Below are positions 1 to 10,432 of a stretch of DNA of 64,000 nt, in pieces. A program made the position numbers and the translations under genes. The notes under the pieces were generated by a model. It saw nothing but the letters and a program-made list of their open reading frames with translations. It was not told the DNA's origin and did not search any database. Source of the stretch: Montanilutibacter psychrotolerans (lineage in GTDB: Bacteria > Pseudomonadota > Gammaproteobacteria > Xanthomonadales > Xanthomonadaceae); contig NZ_RIBS01000003.1 of assembly GCF_003719825.1 (NCBI RefSeq), positions 310,001 through 374,000 on the forward strand, written 5' to 3'. Position 1 is the first letter of the stretch, and each line of letters begins with the position of its first letter.

Positions 1-845
1 TTGCTGGTGGCGTCGGCGTAATTGACCGCCAGCGTGCCCACCAGGCGTACCTGCCAGTTGATGTTGCTGCTGACGTAGGCCTCATTGGTGATGTCGACGA
101 GGTTCTGGATGCGCGTCACCGCGGCACTGGTGCCGCCACGCGCGGTCGCGAAACCGTTGGTGTAGCCGACCACGACATCGAGGGTGTTGGTTGCCGAAGC
201 CGAAGCCGAGGCAGTAGCGGCGCTGGCCGCGGCGGCCTGCATCCCCTTGCCGCCGGGGTTGCCGGGCGGGACGAGGTAGTCGGGCGCGGTCGGACGGGTG
301 GCCGCGTTGTGCAGTTCGCGCACCAGGTTGCGGTCCGTGGAGACGATCCACGGCCGGCCGGCGACAGTGGTCAGGCGAAGCGCGGGCGCATCGGGACCCA
401 TCGGAACGGTACCGAACGCGGCTTCAGCACCGAACGTGATCACCGAGGTCTGCCCCGGGTCCAACGTCGAGCGACCGATCCAGCTCCAGTTGCCGTTGTC
501 GTGCTCGACATGGCGCTCGTACTTGAGCGTGACCGGGTTGCCGCCGGGCACTGGAATCGTCATCTCGCCGTCGACGATCGCCTGCAATGCATGCCGTTCG
601 CTCAGCGAAACCGGGTGCCAGGTGTAGGCGCCCTTGGTGTGCGTGCGGCCGCCCGCGTACTCCACCAGCCCGCCGCGATCGGGAGCACTCGCAAAGCTGT
701 GCGCCGCTCCGAGCTGGGCGATGGTGGAAGGCACACCCGACGCGGCGTTCGCCGACGCTGCGACGCCATCAGCGCCGATGCGCGTACCGTCCTGCGAGCA
801 CGCGCACAACAGCGCAGCCGCCAGGACACCGAAAAGCTTCTTCAT
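1..845 (-). CDS. Reprolysin-like metalloprotease lipoprotein, N-terminal 281 residues (runs off left edge)
   Basis: The gene reads leftward from an ATG at 845 and is open to the window edge. The start follows a G-rich stretch (GGGGGGATGGGTA) that can serve as ribosome binding site. The N-terminus MKKLFGVLAAALLCACSQDG is a lipoprotein-type signal, with Cys14 or Cys16 as lipidation site. Residues to about 200 resemble a propeptide. The segment with LDVVVGYTNGFATARGG and later TNEAYVSSNINWQVRL matches the start of the catalytic domain of reprolysin-like (M12B-type) zinc peptidases. The HExxH zinc motif should lie beyond the edge and is not visible, so activity cannot be confirmed. An Ala/Ser-rich linker precedes the catalytic part. 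A secreted or outer-membrane protease is the likely role. Confidence 0.75.
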   Translation of the reverse strand, partial: MKKLFGVLAAALLCACSQDGTRIGADGVAASANAASGVPSTIAQLGAAHSFASAPDRGGLVEYAGGRTHTKGAYTWHPVSLSERHALQAIVDGEMTIPVPGGNPVTLKYERHVEHDNGNWSWIGRSTLDPGQTSVITFGAEAAFGTVPMGPDAPALRLTTVAGRPWIVSTDRNLVRELHNAATRPTAPDYLVPPGNPGGKGMQAAAASAATASASASATNTLDVVVGYTNGFATARGGTSAAVTRIQNLVDITNEAYVSSNINWQVRLVGTLAVNYADATS

Positions 846-1159
846 TACCCATCCCCCCGTTGATGTGGACGCTGTCGCAAGGACATCGGCCACGCGTATT
901 CCTGCTGCCCCGCTGGGCTTGGCCAGTCTAAGACAAAGGACCGGCCAGCCTCAAAGAAATGGAGGCGCTTCGGGCCAGTCGATGCGCCCGTTCGTCGCAC
1001 GATTGCGCAGGCAAGTTGCCGCTACGCGACGACCATCACATTCCGACGCCGCAACCCCCGTTCATGCATCCAGTCGCCTGGAACGTCCGCCAACGTGACG
1101 TGGAGCATGGGTCGCCGGCGTTGTCGTGTTCGCGATGAATGCCGCCCACACCGCGCCCT
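846..1159. other. Intergenic region before the metalloprotease
   Basis: These 314 bases separate the metalloprotease start from the cysNC stop. I see no convincing coding frame or RNA. A weak minus-strand promoter candidate lies at 925-954. No hairpin followed by a T-run is visible after cysNC. Confidence 0.5.
925..954 (-). promoter_or_regulatory. Possible sigma70 promoter of the metalloprotease
   Basis: On the minus strand TTGAGG (954-949) is followed after 18 bases by TAGACT (930-925). This gives a leader of about 75 bases to the ATG at 845. The assignment rests on motif match only. Confidence 0.3.
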
Positions 1160-3124
1160 TCAGAGCGCGCCGACATCCTTCAGGTGGTCGATCACGCGCT
1201 GGGCAAGCTGTTCCGGCGTCGCATCGGCCGTCGTCAGCACCAGTTCGGCGTGCTCGGGAGGTTCGTAGGGCGAATCGATGCCGGTGAAGTTCATGATCTC
1301 GCCGGCGCGCGCCTTCGCGTACAGGCCCTTGGGGTCGCGCTGTTCGGCCAGTGCCAGCGGCGTGTCGACGTAGGTCTCCACGAACTCGCCCTCGGCAAAC
1401 AGGTCGCGCGCCAGACGACGTTCAGCACGGAACGGCGAGATGAAGCTCACCAGCACGATCAGGCCGGCGTCGACCATGAGCCGGGCGACTTCCGCGACGC
1501 GCCGGATGTTCTCCACGCGGTCGGCATCGGTGAAGCCCAGGTCCTTGTTGAGGCCGTGGCGGACGTTGTCACCGTCCAGCAGGTAGGTGTGCCGCCCCAT
1601 CGCGAGCAGCTGCTTCTCGACGATGTTGGCGATCGTCGACTTGCCCGAACCCGACAGGCCGGTGAACCACAGGCAGCGCGGCTGCTGGTGCTTGATGCGG
1701 CCGCGCGCGCCCTTGTCGACATCGACGTGCTGCCAGTGGATGTTGCCGGCACGGCGCAGGGCGAAGTCGAGCGCACCCGCCGCCACGGTGCCGTTGTCCT
1801 GGCGATCGATCAGGATGAAGCCACCGAGCCCGCGGTTGTCGCGGTAGGCCTCGAACGGCACCGGCTCGTCGAGGCTGAGGTTGCAGTAGGCGACCTCGTT
1901 GAGGTCGACGTGCCGCGCCGCCAGTTGCGCTTGCGTGTTGACGTCGATCTTGTGCTTGATCTCGGTGATCGTCGCGCCAACCGTGCGCGTGCCGATGCGC
2001 AGCCAGTACGGACGGCCGGCGAGCAACGGATGCTCGCCCATCCACAGCAGGTGCGCGGCGAACTGGTCGGCCACCTGCGGCGGATTGGCCGCGTGCGCCA
2101 GCACATCGCCGCGACTGACATCGATCTCGTCGGCCAGCGTCAACATCACGGCCTGGCCATCGGCGGCGACGTCGAGGTCGCCATCGGCAGTCACGATGCG
2201 CGCCACGGTCGAACGACGCCCGGACGGCAGCGCCACGATCTCGTCGCCGGGCCGCACCTCGCCCGCCACCAGCGTGCCGGCAAAGCCGCGGAAATCCTGA
2301 TTGGGCCGCGCGACCCACTGCACCGGCATGCGGAATCCGCCGGCACGCGCCGCGCGACCGACATCCACCGTCTCCAGGTGTTCCAGCAGCGACACGCCGC
2401 GGTACCAGGGCGTCTGCGCCGAGCGACCGAGCATGTTGTCGCCCCTCAGCGCCGACAACGGAATGCTGGTGACGTGTTCGATCCCGAGCTGGGCGGCGAG
2501 TTCGCGGTAGCCGTCGACGATCTCGTCGTATACCTGCTGGTCGTAACCCACCAGGTCCATCTTGTTGACCGCAAGCACCACGTGCCGGATGCCGAGCAGC
2601 GAGACGATGTAGCTGTGCCGACGCGTCTGTGTCAGCAGGCCCTTGCGCGCGTCGACCAGCACGATCGCCAGGTCGGCCGTGGAGGCGCCGGTGGCCATGT
2701 TGCGCGTGTACTGCTCGTGGCCGGGGCAGTCGGCAACGATGAACTTGCGCCGCTCGGTGTCGAAGAAGCGGAACGCGACATCGATGGTGATGCCCTGCTC
2801 GCGCTCGGCATCGAGACCGTCGACCAGCAGGGCGTAATCGATCTCGCCGTTCTGCGTGCCGTGGCGAACACTGTCCTTCTCGAGGGCGGCCAACTGGTCA
2901 TCGAACAGCAGCTTGGTGTCGTGCAGCAGGCGCCCGATCAGCGTGCTCTTGCCGTCGTCGACGCTGCCGCAGGTGATGAAGCGCAGCAGCCCCTTGTTTT
3001 CGTGCTGTTGGAGGTAGGCGGCGATGGCGCTGCCGGCGCTGTCGGGATCGACCTGGCTGGAAGCTGCCCCACTGGAATCGGTGCCCTCGACAACGGACAG
3101 GCGCCGGCGGTCGTCGATGCCCAT
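1160..3124 (-). CDS. cysNC: Bifunctional sulfate adenylyltransferase subunit 1 / adenylylsulfate kinase
   Basis: This 654-residue fusion makes PAPS. The N-terminal CysN part is the GTPase subunit of ATP sulfurylase, with P-loop GSVDDGKST (residues 53-61), switch motif DCPGHEQY and NKMD for guanine recognition. The C-terminal CysC part is APS kinase, with a second P-loop GLSGSGKST at about 489-497 and the [15 protein letters not shown] substrate region. CysN activates sulfate with CysD, and CysC phosphorylates APS. The ATG at 3124 overlaps the cysD stop by one base (TGATG), so the two are translationally coupled. The fused form is usual in xanthomonads. PAPS serves assimilation and also any sulfotransferase, such as the candidate at 31581. 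Confidence 0.95.
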   Translation of the reverse strand: MGIDDRRRLSVVEGTDSSGAASSQVDPDSAGSAIAAYLQQHENKGLLRFITCGSVDDGKSTLIGRLLHDTKLLFDDQLAALEKDSVRHGTQNGEIDYALLVDGLDAEREQGITIDVAFRFFDTERRKFIVADCPGHEQYTRNMATGASTADLAIVLVDARKGLLTQTRRHSYIVSLLGIRHVVLAVNKMDLVGYDQQVYDEIVDGYRELAAQLGIEHVTSIPLSALRGDNMLGRSAQTPWYRGVSLLEHLETVDVGRAARAGGFRMPVQWVARPNQDFRGFAGTLVAGEVRPGDEIVALPSGRRSTVARIVTADGDLDVAADGQAVMLTLADEIDVSRGDVLAHAANPPQVADQFAAHLLWMGEHPLLAGRPYWLRIGTRTVGATITEIKHKIDVNTQAQLAARHVDLNEVAYCNLSLDEPVPFEAYRDNRGLGGFILIDRQDNGTVAAGALDFALRRAGNIHWQHVDVDKGARGRIKHQQPRCLWFTGLSGSGKSTIANIVEKQLLAMGRHTYLLDGDNVRHGLNKDLGFTDADRVENIRRVAEVARLMVDAGLIVLVSFISPFRAERRLARDLFAEGEFVETYVDTPLALAEQRDPKGLYAKARAGEIMNFTGIDSPYEPPEHAELVLTTADATPEQLAQRVIDHLKDVGAL

Positions 3125-4032
3125 CAGAAATACCCTTCCTGCTTCTTCTTCTCCATGGAGGCGCCCGGGTCTTGGTCGATCACCCGACCCTGGCGTTCGG
3201 AGGTGGTGGCCACCAGCATCTCGGCGATGATGGCCTCCAGCGTGTCGGCGTCGGATTCGATCGCGCCGGTCAGCGGATAGCAACCCAGCGTGCGGAAGCG
3301 CACCTTGCGGTTGCGCACCACCTCGCCTTCGCGCAGCGCCAGCCGATCATCGTCGACCATGATCAGCGCGCCATCGCGCTCGACCACCGGCCGCTCCCTG
3401 GCGAAATACAGCGACGGCACCGGGATCTTCTCGCGGTAGATGTACAGCCACACGTCCAGCTCGGTCCAGTTGGAAATCGGGAACGCGCGCACCGACTCGC
3501 CCTTGTGGATTCGCGTGTTGTAGAGGTTCCACAACTCCGGGCGCTGGTTCTTCGGGTCCCAGCGATGCTGTGCGCTGCGGAACGAGAAGATGCGCTCCTT
3601 GGCGCGCGACTTCTCCTCGTCGCGGCGCGCTCCACCGATCGCGGCATCGAACCCCCACTTGTCCAGCGCCTGCTTGAGCGCCTGGGTCTTCATCACGTCG
3701 GTGTGCACGGTGGCGCCGTGGCTGATCGGACCGATGCCGCGCGCGATGCCGTCGGGGTTGGTGTAGGTGCGCAGCTCGCACCCCGTCTCGGCCGCTCGAC
3801 GGTCGCGGAACGCGATCATCTCGCCGAACTTCCAGCCAGTGTCGACGTGCAGCAGCGGGATCGGCGGGCGCGCGGGATAGAACGCCTTCATCAGCAGGTG
3901 CAGCAGCACCGAACTGTCCTTGCCGACCGAGTACAGCATCACCGGATTGCGGAACGCAGCCGCCACCTCACGAAGCACGTGGATGCTTTCCGCCTCAAGG
4001 CGGTCGAGGTGACTGGAACGAGGGTGCGTCAT
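3124..4032 (-). CDS. cysD: Sulfate adenylyltransferase subunit 2 (ATP-PPase)
   Basis: This 302-residue protein is the catalytic subunit of ATP sulfurylase, converting sulfate and ATP to APS with CysN. The PP-loop [13 protein letters not shown], the HVDTGWKF segment and the [15 protein letters not shown] segment are all present and length is normal. I chose the ATG at 4032 over a TTG six bases upstream because [20 protein letters not shown] aligns with the family N-terminus. No clear Shine-Dalgarno is visible. The gene is the first of the cysD-cysNC operon. Confidence 0.94.
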   Translation of the reverse strand: MTHPRSSHLDRLEAESIHVLREVAAAFRNPVMLYSVGKDSSVLLHLLMKAFYPARPPIPLLHVDTGWKFGEMIAFRDRRAAETGCELRTYTNPDGIARGIGPISHGATVHTDVMKTQALKQALDKWGFDAAIGGARRDEEKSRAKERIFSFRSAQHRWDPKNQRPELWNLYNTRIHKGESVRAFPISNWTELDVWLYIYREKIPVPSLYFARERPVVERDGALIMVDDDRLALREGEVVRNRKVRFRTLGCYPLTGAIESDADTLEAIIAEMLVATTSERQGRVIDQDPGASMEKKKQEGYF

Positions 4033-4362
4033 GGCCAAGCCGGGAAATTCGGAATTGGCAGTGTAGATCGCCCCGGTGAGCGGTCCATATGACGAATCGC
4101 ACCGTGCTTAGGCCCAATCGGGTGCTACGGCGCCATGCCTGGCAGCGCCCGGTCCGTCGGCGCCGGGCCGGTGTTCTGTCGGTGTCCGGCCGATGGCTTC
4201 GGCCAACGCGGCCGAGCTCAGGCCAGGCCCGCGCATGGGCCGTCCGGTCTAATCCGGCGCGGCGGGGTCGACGGTTGCAGAGCGCGCCCGTCGGTGCGGA
4301 TTCCCGCGAAGGTCCCGGCGGCGGCGCCCAGGCCGCCGTCGGATGGCAGGTGGAGCGTGCGA
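4033..4362. other. Intergenic region before cysD
   Basis: These 330 bases separate scoB from cysD. They should carry the cysD promoter. A TACACT hexamer on the minus strand (4065-4060) could be its -10, but no good -35 is seen, as can be the case for an activator-dependent promoter. A GC-rich inverted repeat (CGGCGGC/GCCGCCG) lies near 4326-4345, just after scoB, without a T-run. No gene is visible. Confidence 0.45.
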
Positions 4363-4995
4363 TCAGGCCGCGATCAGCGCCACGCCGGTCTTCGCGCGCA
4401 GGTCGTCTTCGGTGACGTCCGGGGCCAGCTCGACCAGCTTCAGGCCATCGGCGGTCACGTCCATCACGGCCAGCTCGGTGATGATGCGGCTGACCACGCC
4501 CACGCCGGTCAGCGGCAGGGTGCATTCGGGCAGGATCTTGGGTTCGCCGGCCTTGGTGGTGTGTTCCATCAGCACCACGACGCGCTTGACGCCCGCCACC
4601 AGGTCCATCGCGCCGCCCATGCCTTTGACCATCTTGCCCGGGACCATCCAGTTGGCCAGGTCGCCCTTGTCGGTGACTTCCATCGCACCCAGGATCGCCA
4701 GGTCGATGTGGCCGCCGCGGATCATCGCGAACGAATCGTGGCTGCCGAAATAGCTGGCGCCTTCGCGCGCGGTCACGGTCTGCTTGCCGGCGTTGATCAG
4801 GTCGGCGTCCACCTGTGATTCGGTCGGGAACGGGCCGATGCCCAGCAGTCCGTTCTCGGACTGCAGCCACACGTCCATGCCCTCGGGAATGAAGTTGGCG
4901 ACAAGCGTCGGCAGGCCGATGCCGAGGTTGACGTAGGCGCCGTCGGTGAGTTCCTGCGCGGCGCGTTGCGCCATCTGGTCGCGGTTCCAAGCCAT
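4363..4995 (-). CDS. scoB: Succinyl-CoA:3-oxoacid CoA-transferase subunit B
   Basis: This 210-residue protein is the beta subunit of a two-subunit class I CoA-transferase. Such enzymes move CoA between succinyl-CoA and acetoacetate. The motif [10 protein letters not shown] carries the Glu that forms the glutamyl-CoA thioester. [33 protein letters not shown] and the C-terminal GLKLVELAP are typical of AtoA/ScoB. An AGGAAG ribosome binding site precedes the ATG at 4995. It follows scoA by 72 bases in the same orientation, so the pair forms one operon for ketone-body or branched-chain catabolism. Confidence 0.92.
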   Translation of the reverse strand: MAWNRDQMAQRAAQELTDGAYVNLGIGLPTLVANFIPEGMDVWLQSENGLLGIGPFPTESQVDADLINAGKQTVTAREGASYFGSHDSFAMIRGGHIDLAILGAMEVTDKGDLANWMVPGKMVKGMGGAMDLVAGVKRVVVLMEHTTKAGEPKILPECTLPLTGVGVVSRIITELAVMDVTADGLKLVELAPDVTEDDLRAKTGVALIAA

Positions 4996-5067
4996 GAAGA
5001 TGCTTCCTGTGTGTCGAATGTGGACGCCAATGGGCGGCAGCGCTGCCGCCCGACCCGCACGCCGGGA

Positions 5068-5808
5068 TCAGCCCGCGCTGACGGTGCGCTGCTCGATGCG
5101 CTTCTCGGGCGTCGGGTTGAGCACGATGCGGTCGACGTAGATGCCGGCCAGGTGCACGTGGTCGGGATCGATGGCACCGACCTCGACGACTTCTTCGACT
5201 TCGACCACGCACACCTTGCCCGCCATCGCGCAGGCCGGATTGAAGTTGCGCGCGGTCTTGCGGAACACCAGGTTGCCGGCGGTGTCCGCCTTCCACGCCT
5301 TCACCAGCGAGACGTCGGCCCTGAGCGCGGTTTCCATGACGTAATGCTTGCCGTCGAACTCGCGCGTTTCCTTGCCTTCGGCCACCACCGTGCCGTAGCC
5401 GGTGGCGGTGAAGAACGCCGGGATGCCGGCGCCACCGGCACGCAGGCGCTCGGCGAGCGTGCCTTGCGGATTGAATTCGAGCTCGAGTTCGCCGGCGAGG
5501 AACTGCCGTTCGAATTCCTTGTTCTCGCCAACGTACGACGAAATCATCTTCTTGATCTGGCGCGTGGAGAGCAGCTGGCCGAGGCCGAAGCCATCGACGC
5601 CGGCGTTGTTGGAAATCGCCGTCAGCCCGCTGACACCGGAATCGCGCAACGCGCCGATCAACGCCTCGGGAATGCCGCAGAGGCCGAAGCCGCCCACCGC
5701 GAGGGTCTGTCCGTCGGCAACGACGCCCTGCAGCGCGCTGCGGGCATCGGGGTAAAGCTTGCTCTTCGCGTCGCCGGCGCGGGGCGACGCGGCACTGTCC
5801 TGGGGCAT
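5068..5808 (-). CDS. scoA: Succinyl-CoA:3-oxoacid CoA-transferase subunit A
   Basis: This 246-residue alpha subunit is the partner of ScoB. Visible motifs are [33 protein letters not shown] (the glycine-rich CoA-binding region) and [18 protein letters not shown]. The ATG at 5808 is preceded by GGAGT about seven bases upstream. An upstream in-frame start would add an Arg-rich tail unlike the family. Its length agrees with AtoD/ScoA proteins. Confidence 0.92.
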   Translation of the reverse strand: MPQDSAASPRAGDAKSKLYPDARSALQGVVADGQTLAVGGFGLCGIPEALIGALRDSGVSGLTAISNNAGVDGFGLGQLLSTRQIKKMISSYVGENKEFERQFLAGELELEFNPQGTLAERLRAGGAGIPAFFTATGYGTVVAEGKETREFDGKHYVMETALRADVSLVKAWKADTAGNLVFRKTARNFNPACAMAGKVCVVEVEEVVEVGAIDPDHVHLAGIYVDRIVLNPTPEKRIEQRTVSAG

Positions 5809-5999
5809 GGGATGACTCCGTGTGCGGGATGGCCGCAGTTTACCCCGTGCATCCCGGTCGCCTGCACCGGACCTTCGGGCAATGCGCGGCGTGGCGCCCA
5901 TGCCCTTGCGTACTGTCCGCGACGCCGGCTACACGCGCCGGCCGATGCACTCGTCGATCGCGCTGGCTTCGGTTCGCGGTTGCCCGGGATCGCGGTGGC

Positions 6000-7412
6000 T
6001 CAGGATCGGCCGTACACGTCTTCGAGCCGCACGATGTCGTCTTCGCCGAGGTAGCTGCCCGATTGCACCTCGATCAGCTCGACGGGCGTGCTGCCCCGGT
6101 TGCGCAACCGGTGCACGCTGCCCTGCGGGATGTAGGTGCTCTCGTTTTCGCGCACTTCGAACACGCGGTCATCGCACGTCACCTCGGCCACGCCGGACAC
6201 CACCACCCAGTGCTCCGCGCGGTGCTGGTGCTTTTGCAGGCTCAACGCCGCACCGGGCTTGACGAAGATCCGCTTGACCTGGAAATGCGGGCCGACGCCG
6301 ATCGAGTCGTAGCTGCCCCACGGCCGGTAGACCTTGCGATGGAACAGGTGCTCGCTCCGTCCGGCCGCCTTGAGCCGGTCGACCACCGTCTTGACGTCCT
6401 GCACGCGATCCTTGCGTGCCACCAGCGTGGCGTCGGCGGTATCGATGATGACCAGGTCCTCGACGCCGATCGTCGCGATCAGGCGGCGCTCGGAGGCCCG
6501 CACGAGGCTGCCGCGCGTGTCGACCGAGATGACGTCGCCTTCGTGGCGATTGCCGTCGGCATCGTGTTCGGCCACCGCCCACAGCGACGACCACGAGCCG
6601 ATGTCGCTCCAGCCGCAACTGACCGGCACGACCGCGGCGCGATCGGTGTTCTCCATCACCGCGTAGTCGATCGAGTCGCTGGGACTGGCGGCGAACGCCT
6701 CGGCGCCGACGCGGATGAAGTCCAGGTCCGCGGTCGCCGTGGCATACGCGGCGCGTGCGGCGGCCAGGATGGCAGGGGCATGGCGGCCGAGTTCGTCGAG
6801 GTAGCGTTGCGCGCGGAACAGGAACATGCCCGAGTTCCACGCGTAGGTTCCCTCGGCGAGGTAGCGCTCGGCGGTGGGGAGGTCGGGCTTCTCGACGAAG
6901 CGCTCGATGCGGAAGCCGCCCGGCGCCAGTTCTTCGGCGCGCAGGATGTAGCCGTAACCGGTCTCGGCGTAGTCGGGAGTGATGCCGAAGGCGACCAGCC
7001 AGTCCTTCGCGGCCAGGTCGGTGGCACGCGCCACGGCCTCGCGGAACGCCGCCTCGTCCTCGACCAGGTGGTCGGCCGGCATCACCAGCATCGTGGCGTC
7101 GTCGTCGCCGGCCAGCACGTGCAGGGCAGCCAGCGCGATCGCCGGGGCCGTGTTGCGCGCCATCGGCTCCAGCACAATGCCGCCGCTGGGCACGGCGACC
7201 GTCTGCAGTTGTTCGCCAACCATGAACCGGTGGTCGTCGCTGCACACCGTCACCGGTGCCTGCGCGCCCGGCAGGCCGCTGGCGCGCAGCACCGTCTCCT
7301 GGTACAGCGAACGATCGCCGATCAGCGACAGGAACTGCTTGGGCTGGTTCTGCCGTGACAACGGCCACAGCCGGGTCCCGCTGCCGCCACTGAGCACCAC
7401 CGGATGCAGCAT
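6000..7412 (-). CDS. manC: Mannose-1-phosphate guanylyltransferase / mannose-6-phosphate isomerase
   Basis: This 470-residue bifunctional enzyme is the XanB/AlgA type. The N-terminal nucleotidyltransferase has GGSGTRLWPLSR near residues 9-20 and FVEKPD, and makes GDP-mannose. The C-terminal cupin domain (from about 345) has RPWGSYDSI and GAALSLQKHQHRAEHWVVVSG-like metal-binding residues for fructose-6-P/mannose-6-P isomerisation. A GAGGATT ribosome binding site precedes the ATG. It lies divergent from etfBA at the edge of the polysaccharide locus, as xanB does in Xanthomonas, and supplies GDP-mannose for xanthan-like polymer or LPS. Confidence 0.93.
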   Translation of the reverse strand: MLHPVVLSGGSGTRLWPLSRQNQPKQFLSLIGDRSLYQETVLRASGLPGAQAPVTVCSDDHRFMVGEQLQTVAVPSGGIVLEPMARNTAPAIALAALHVLAGDDDATMLVMPADHLVEDEAAFREAVARATDLAAKDWLVAFGITPDYAETGYGYILRAEELAPGGFRIERFVEKPDLPTAERYLAEGTYAWNSGMFLFRAQRYLDELGRHAPAILAAARAAYATATADLDFIRVGAEAFAASPSDSIDYAVMENTDRAAVVPVSCGWSDIGSWSSLWAVAEHDADGNRHEGDVISVDTRGSLVRASERRLIATIGVEDLVIIDTADATLVARKDRVQDVKTVVDRLKAAGRSEHLFHRKVYRPWGSYDSIGVGPHFQVKRIFVKPGAALSLQKHQHRAEHWVVVSGVAEVTCDDRVFEVRENESTYIPQGSVHRLRNRGSTPVELIEVQSGSYLGEDDIVRLEDVYGRS

Positions 7413-7491
7413 GTCGAATCCTCAAGTCATGACCGCACAAGGGTAGCCGACCCGGGGACGGGGGCGGCCTGCGGCGGCCCGTCGGCTCGGC

Positions 7492-7497
7492 TAGAAT
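7492..7497 (+). promoter_or_regulatory. Probable -10 element of etfBA
   Basis: TAGAAT lies 54 bases upstream of the etfB ATG in the 139-base divergent gap with manC. The same hexamer precedes metB and the cystathionine beta-synthase gene. No good -35 is seen in the GC-rich flank. Confidence 0.4.
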
Positions 7498-7551
7498 TGG
7501 CGGCTCGGGCCCGTGTGGCCACGATCCAACCCCCCAAGGAATCCCCGCACG

Positions 7552-8298
7552 ATGAAGATCCTCGTCGGCTACAAGCGCGTGGTGGACTTCAATGTCCGCA
7601 TCCAGGTCAAGCCGGACGGTTCCGGCGTGGTCACCGATGGCGTCAAGCTGTCGGCCAACCCGTTCGACGAGATCGCCCTCGAAGAGGCCCTGCGGCTTCG
7701 CGACAAGGGCATCGCCACCGAGGTCGTGGTCGCCACGATCGCCCCGGCCGACGCCCAGGCGCACCTGCGCAACGGCCTGGCGATGGGCGCCAACCGCGCC
7801 ATTCACGTGGTCACCGACCAGCCGATCCAGTCGCTGACCGCCGCACGCGTGTTCCTCAAGCTGATCGAAAAGGAACAGCCCGACCTGGTGATCCTGGGCA
7901 AGCAGGCGATCGACGACGACGCCAGCCAGACCGGCCAGATGCTCGCCACGCTGTGGGGCCGGCCGCAGGCCACCTTCGCCAGCAAGCTCGAAGTCGAAGG
8001 CGGCAAGGCCACCGTGACCCGTGAAGTCGACGCCGGCCTGGAAACGCTGGAAGTCGATCTGCCGGCCGTGGTCAGCACCGACCTGCGCCTCAACGAGCCG
8101 CGCTTCATCAAGTTGCCCGACATCATGAAGGCCAAGAGCAAGCCGATGGAGACCATCGCCTTCGCCGACCTGGGCGTGGACGCCGGCGACACCCTCAAGA
8201 CCACCCACTTCGCGCCGCCGCCCAAGCGCAGCAAGGGCGTGATGGTCAAGGACGCGGCCGAACTGGTCGCCGCACTCAAGGCAAAGGGGCTGCTGTGA
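7552..8298 (+). CDS. etfB: Electron transfer flavoprotein subunit beta
   Basis: This 248-residue beta subunit of ETF binds AMP and holds the interface with acyl-CoA dehydrogenases. It starts MKILVGYKRVVDFNVRI and carries the signature region LVILGKQAIDDDASQTGQMLA, plus ETLEVDLPAVVSTDLRLNEPR. AAGGA lies 11 bases before the ATG at 7552; an upstream in-frame start would add a non-conserved tail. The stop overlaps the etfA start. Together they pass electrons from dehydrogenases to ubiquinone via ETF-QO. In Xanthomonas this pair marks one end of the LPS locus. Confidence 0.95.
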   Translation: MKILVGYKRVVDFNVRIQVKPDGSGVVTDGVKLSANPFDEIALEEALRLRDKGIATEVVVATIAPADAQAHLRNGLAMGANRAIHVVTDQPIQSLTAARVFLKLIEKEQPDLVILGKQAIDDDASQTGQMLATLWGRPQATFASKLEVEGGKATVTREVDAGLETLEVDLPAVVSTDLRLNEPRFIKLPDIMKAKSKPMETIAFADLGVDAGDTLKTTHFAPPPKRSKGVMVKDAAELVAALKAKGLL

Positions 8299-9236
8299 TG
8301 AGCAAGGTACTGATCGTTGCCGAACACCTGGCGGGCAAGCTCAACGCCGCCACCGCCAAGTGCGTGACCGCCGCGCAGGCGCTGAAGCCCGAGTCGATCG
8401 ACATCGTGGTGCTGGCCGCCGACCCGGCCGGCGTCGCCGCCGAGGCCGCGCAGATCGCCGGCGTTGCGCGCGTGCTGACCGTGGCCAACGCCGCCAACGC
8501 CGACGCGATCGCCCAGGTGCTTGCCCCGCAGATCGCCAACCTCGCGGCCGGCTACAGCCACGTGTTCGGCCCCAGCACCACCTTCGGCAAGGACCTGATG
8601 CCCTGCGTGGCCGCCCTGCTGGGCGTCGCCCAGGTGTCGGACGTGATGTCCGTCGAAGGCAGCCACACGTTCAAACGCCCGATCTACGCCGGCAACGCGA
8701 TCATCACCGTCGAGGCTCCGACCGACCACGCCGTGGTCGCCACCGTGCGCACCGCCTCGTGGCCGGAAGCCGCGCGCGGCGGAAGCGCTGCCATCGAAGC
8801 GGCGAGCGTCGATGTCGCCCTGCCCACGCACACGCGCTACAAGGGCCTGGCCGCCGGCAAGTCCGATCGCCCCGACCTGCAGAGCGCGCGCCGCGTGGTG
8901 TCTGGCGGTCGCGGCGTCGGCTCGGCCGAGAACTTCAAGATCATCTACGACTTCGCCGACAAGCTCGGCGCCGGCGTGGGCGCCTCGCGCGCGGCGGTCG
9001 ACGCCGGTTACGTGCCCAACGAACTGCAGGTCGGCCAGACCGGCAAGATCATCGCCCCGGAGCTGTACGTCGCCGTCGGCATCAGCGGCGCGATCCAGCA
9101 CCTGACCGGCATCAAGGACGCAGGCACCATCGTGGCCATCAACAAGGACGGTGACGCCCCGATCTTCGAGATCGCCGACATCGGCCTGGTCGGCGACCTG
9201 TTCAAGATCCTTCCCGAGCTGGAAGCGGCGCTGTAA
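8298..9236 (+). CDS. etfA: Electron transfer flavoprotein subunit alpha
   Basis: This 312-residue alpha subunit carries the FAD domain in its C-terminal half, with [53 protein letters not shown] and [23 protein letters not shown]-type motifs. The ATG at 8298 overlaps the etfB stop (TGATG). A GTG one codon earlier is less likely. It is the last conserved gene before the variable locus, and the next gene starts only 23 bases on. Confidence 0.95.
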   Translation: MSKVLIVAEHLAGKLNAATAKCVTAAQALKPESIDIVVLAADPAGVAAEAAQIAGVARVLTVANAANADAIAQVLAPQIANLAAGYSHVFGPSTTFGKDLMPCVAALLGVAQVSDVMSVEGSHTFKRPIYAGNAIITVEAPTDHAVVATVRTASWPEAARGGSAAIEAASVDVALPTHTRYKGLAAGKSDRPDLQSARRVVSGGRGVGSAENFKIIYDFADKLGAGVGASRAAVDAGYVPNELQVGQTGKIIAPELYVAVGISGAIQHLTGIKDAGTIVAINKDGDAPIFEIADIGLVGDLFKILPELEAAL

Positions 9237-9259
9237 TCCGGCGCGCGGCGAACGCTCCG

Positions 9260-10432
9260 GTGACGGTACGCAGATCCAGGATCCTGGTGGCTTTCGGCAC
9301 GCGGCCGGAAGCCATCAAGATGGCGCCGCTGGTGCATGCGCTGCAGGCCAGCGAACGGCTCCAGCCGCAGGTCCTGGTGACAGCGCAGCACCGGCACATG
9401 CTCGACCAGGTGCTCGAGCTGTTCGGGATCACCACCGACGTCGACCTCGACGTCATGCAACCCGGCCAGACCCTGCCCGACCTCACCGCGCGCATCTTGC
9501 AAGCCACCTCCACGGCACTGCAGCACCTGCGTCCGGACATGGTGCTGGTGCACGGCGACACCAGCACCACGCTGGCCGTGGCGCTGGCCGCCTTTTACGC
9601 GGGCATCCCCGTGGGCCATGTCGAGGCGGGATTGCGCAGTGGCGACATGCTTGCGCCGTGGCCGGAGGAAATGAACCGCCGGCTGACCGCGCCGCTGTGC
9701 CGGCTGCATTTCCCGCCCACCGAGCTGGCGCGCGACAATCTGCTGCGCGAGGGTGTTGCGGCGGACCACATCGTGATCACCGGCAACACCGTCATCGACG
9801 CGCTGCTGACGGTGGACGATCGCCTGGCAACCGATGACGCCTTGCTGGCCTCGACCCGTTCGCTGTTCCCGTTCCTCGATCCGGCCAAGCGAACGATCCT
9901 CGTCACCGGCCACCGTCGCGAGAACTTCGGTGCCGGCTTCGAGCGCATCTGCGCCGCACTGGCGATGCTGGCCGCGCGCCAGGACATCCAGATCGTGTAT
10001 CCGGTGCACCTGAACCCGGAGGTGCGCCGCGTCGTGCAACAACAGCTGTCCGCCACCCCCAACGTCCACCTGGTCGAACCGCTGGGCTACCTGCCGTTCG
10101 TGCATTTGATGCGACAGGCCGAGCTCATCCTTACCGATTCCGGCGGCATCCAGGAAGAAGCGCCGGCGCTGGGCAAGCCGGTGCTGGTGATGCGCGACAC
10201 CACCGAACGCCCCGAAGCGATCTCGGCCGGCACGGCGGTACTGGTCGGCACCGACACCGCGCGCATCGTCGACACCGCGCAGCGCCTGCTGGACAACGCC
10301 GACGACTACCGCCGCATGTCGACGGCTCACAACCCCTACGGCGACGGGCGAGCCAGTCAGCGCATCGTCACGGCGCTGGAGCGGCACTTCGCGATGGCGC
10401 ATGCGACGTCGAGCCACGGAGCCGGGTCTTGA
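9260..10432 (+). CDS. wecB: UDP-N-acetylglucosamine 2-epimerase (non-hydrolysing)
   Basis: This 390-residue GT-B-fold enzyme is predicted to interconvert UDP-GlcNAc and UDP-ManNAc. The motifs [42 protein letters not shown] and [20 protein letters not shown] are all intact. The only plausible start is the GTG at 9260, which is preceded by a weak ribosome binding site, so it may be read partly from the etfBA transcript. The stop overlaps the TTG of a second epimerase-like gene by four bases. UDP-ManNAc, possibly oxidised by the dehydrogenase at 22536, is a likely precursor of the polysaccharide made by this locus. Confidence 0.88.
   Translation: MTVRRSRILVAFGTRPEAIKMAPLVHALQASERLQPQVLVTAQHRHMLDQVLELFGITTDVDLDVMQPGQTLPDLTARILQATSTALQHLRPDMVLVHGDTSTTLAVALAAFYAGIPVGHVEAGLRSGDMLAPWPEEMNRRLTAPLCRLHFPPTELARDNLLREGVAADHIVITGNTVIDALLTVDDRLATDDALLASTRSLFPFLDPAKRTILVTGHRRENFGAGFERICAALAMLAARQDIQIVYPVHLNPEVRRVVQQQLSATPNVHLVEPLGYLPFVHLMRQAELILTDSGGIQEEAPALGKPVLVMRDTTERPEAISAGTAVLVGTDTARIVDTAQRLLDNADDYRRMSTAHNPYGDGRASQRIVTALERHFAMAHATSSHGAGS

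Noticed and set aside
1139-3280. Plus-strand 713-codon open frame opposite cysNC
   Set aside because: It mirrors a fully motif-supported gene and shows no domain of its own.
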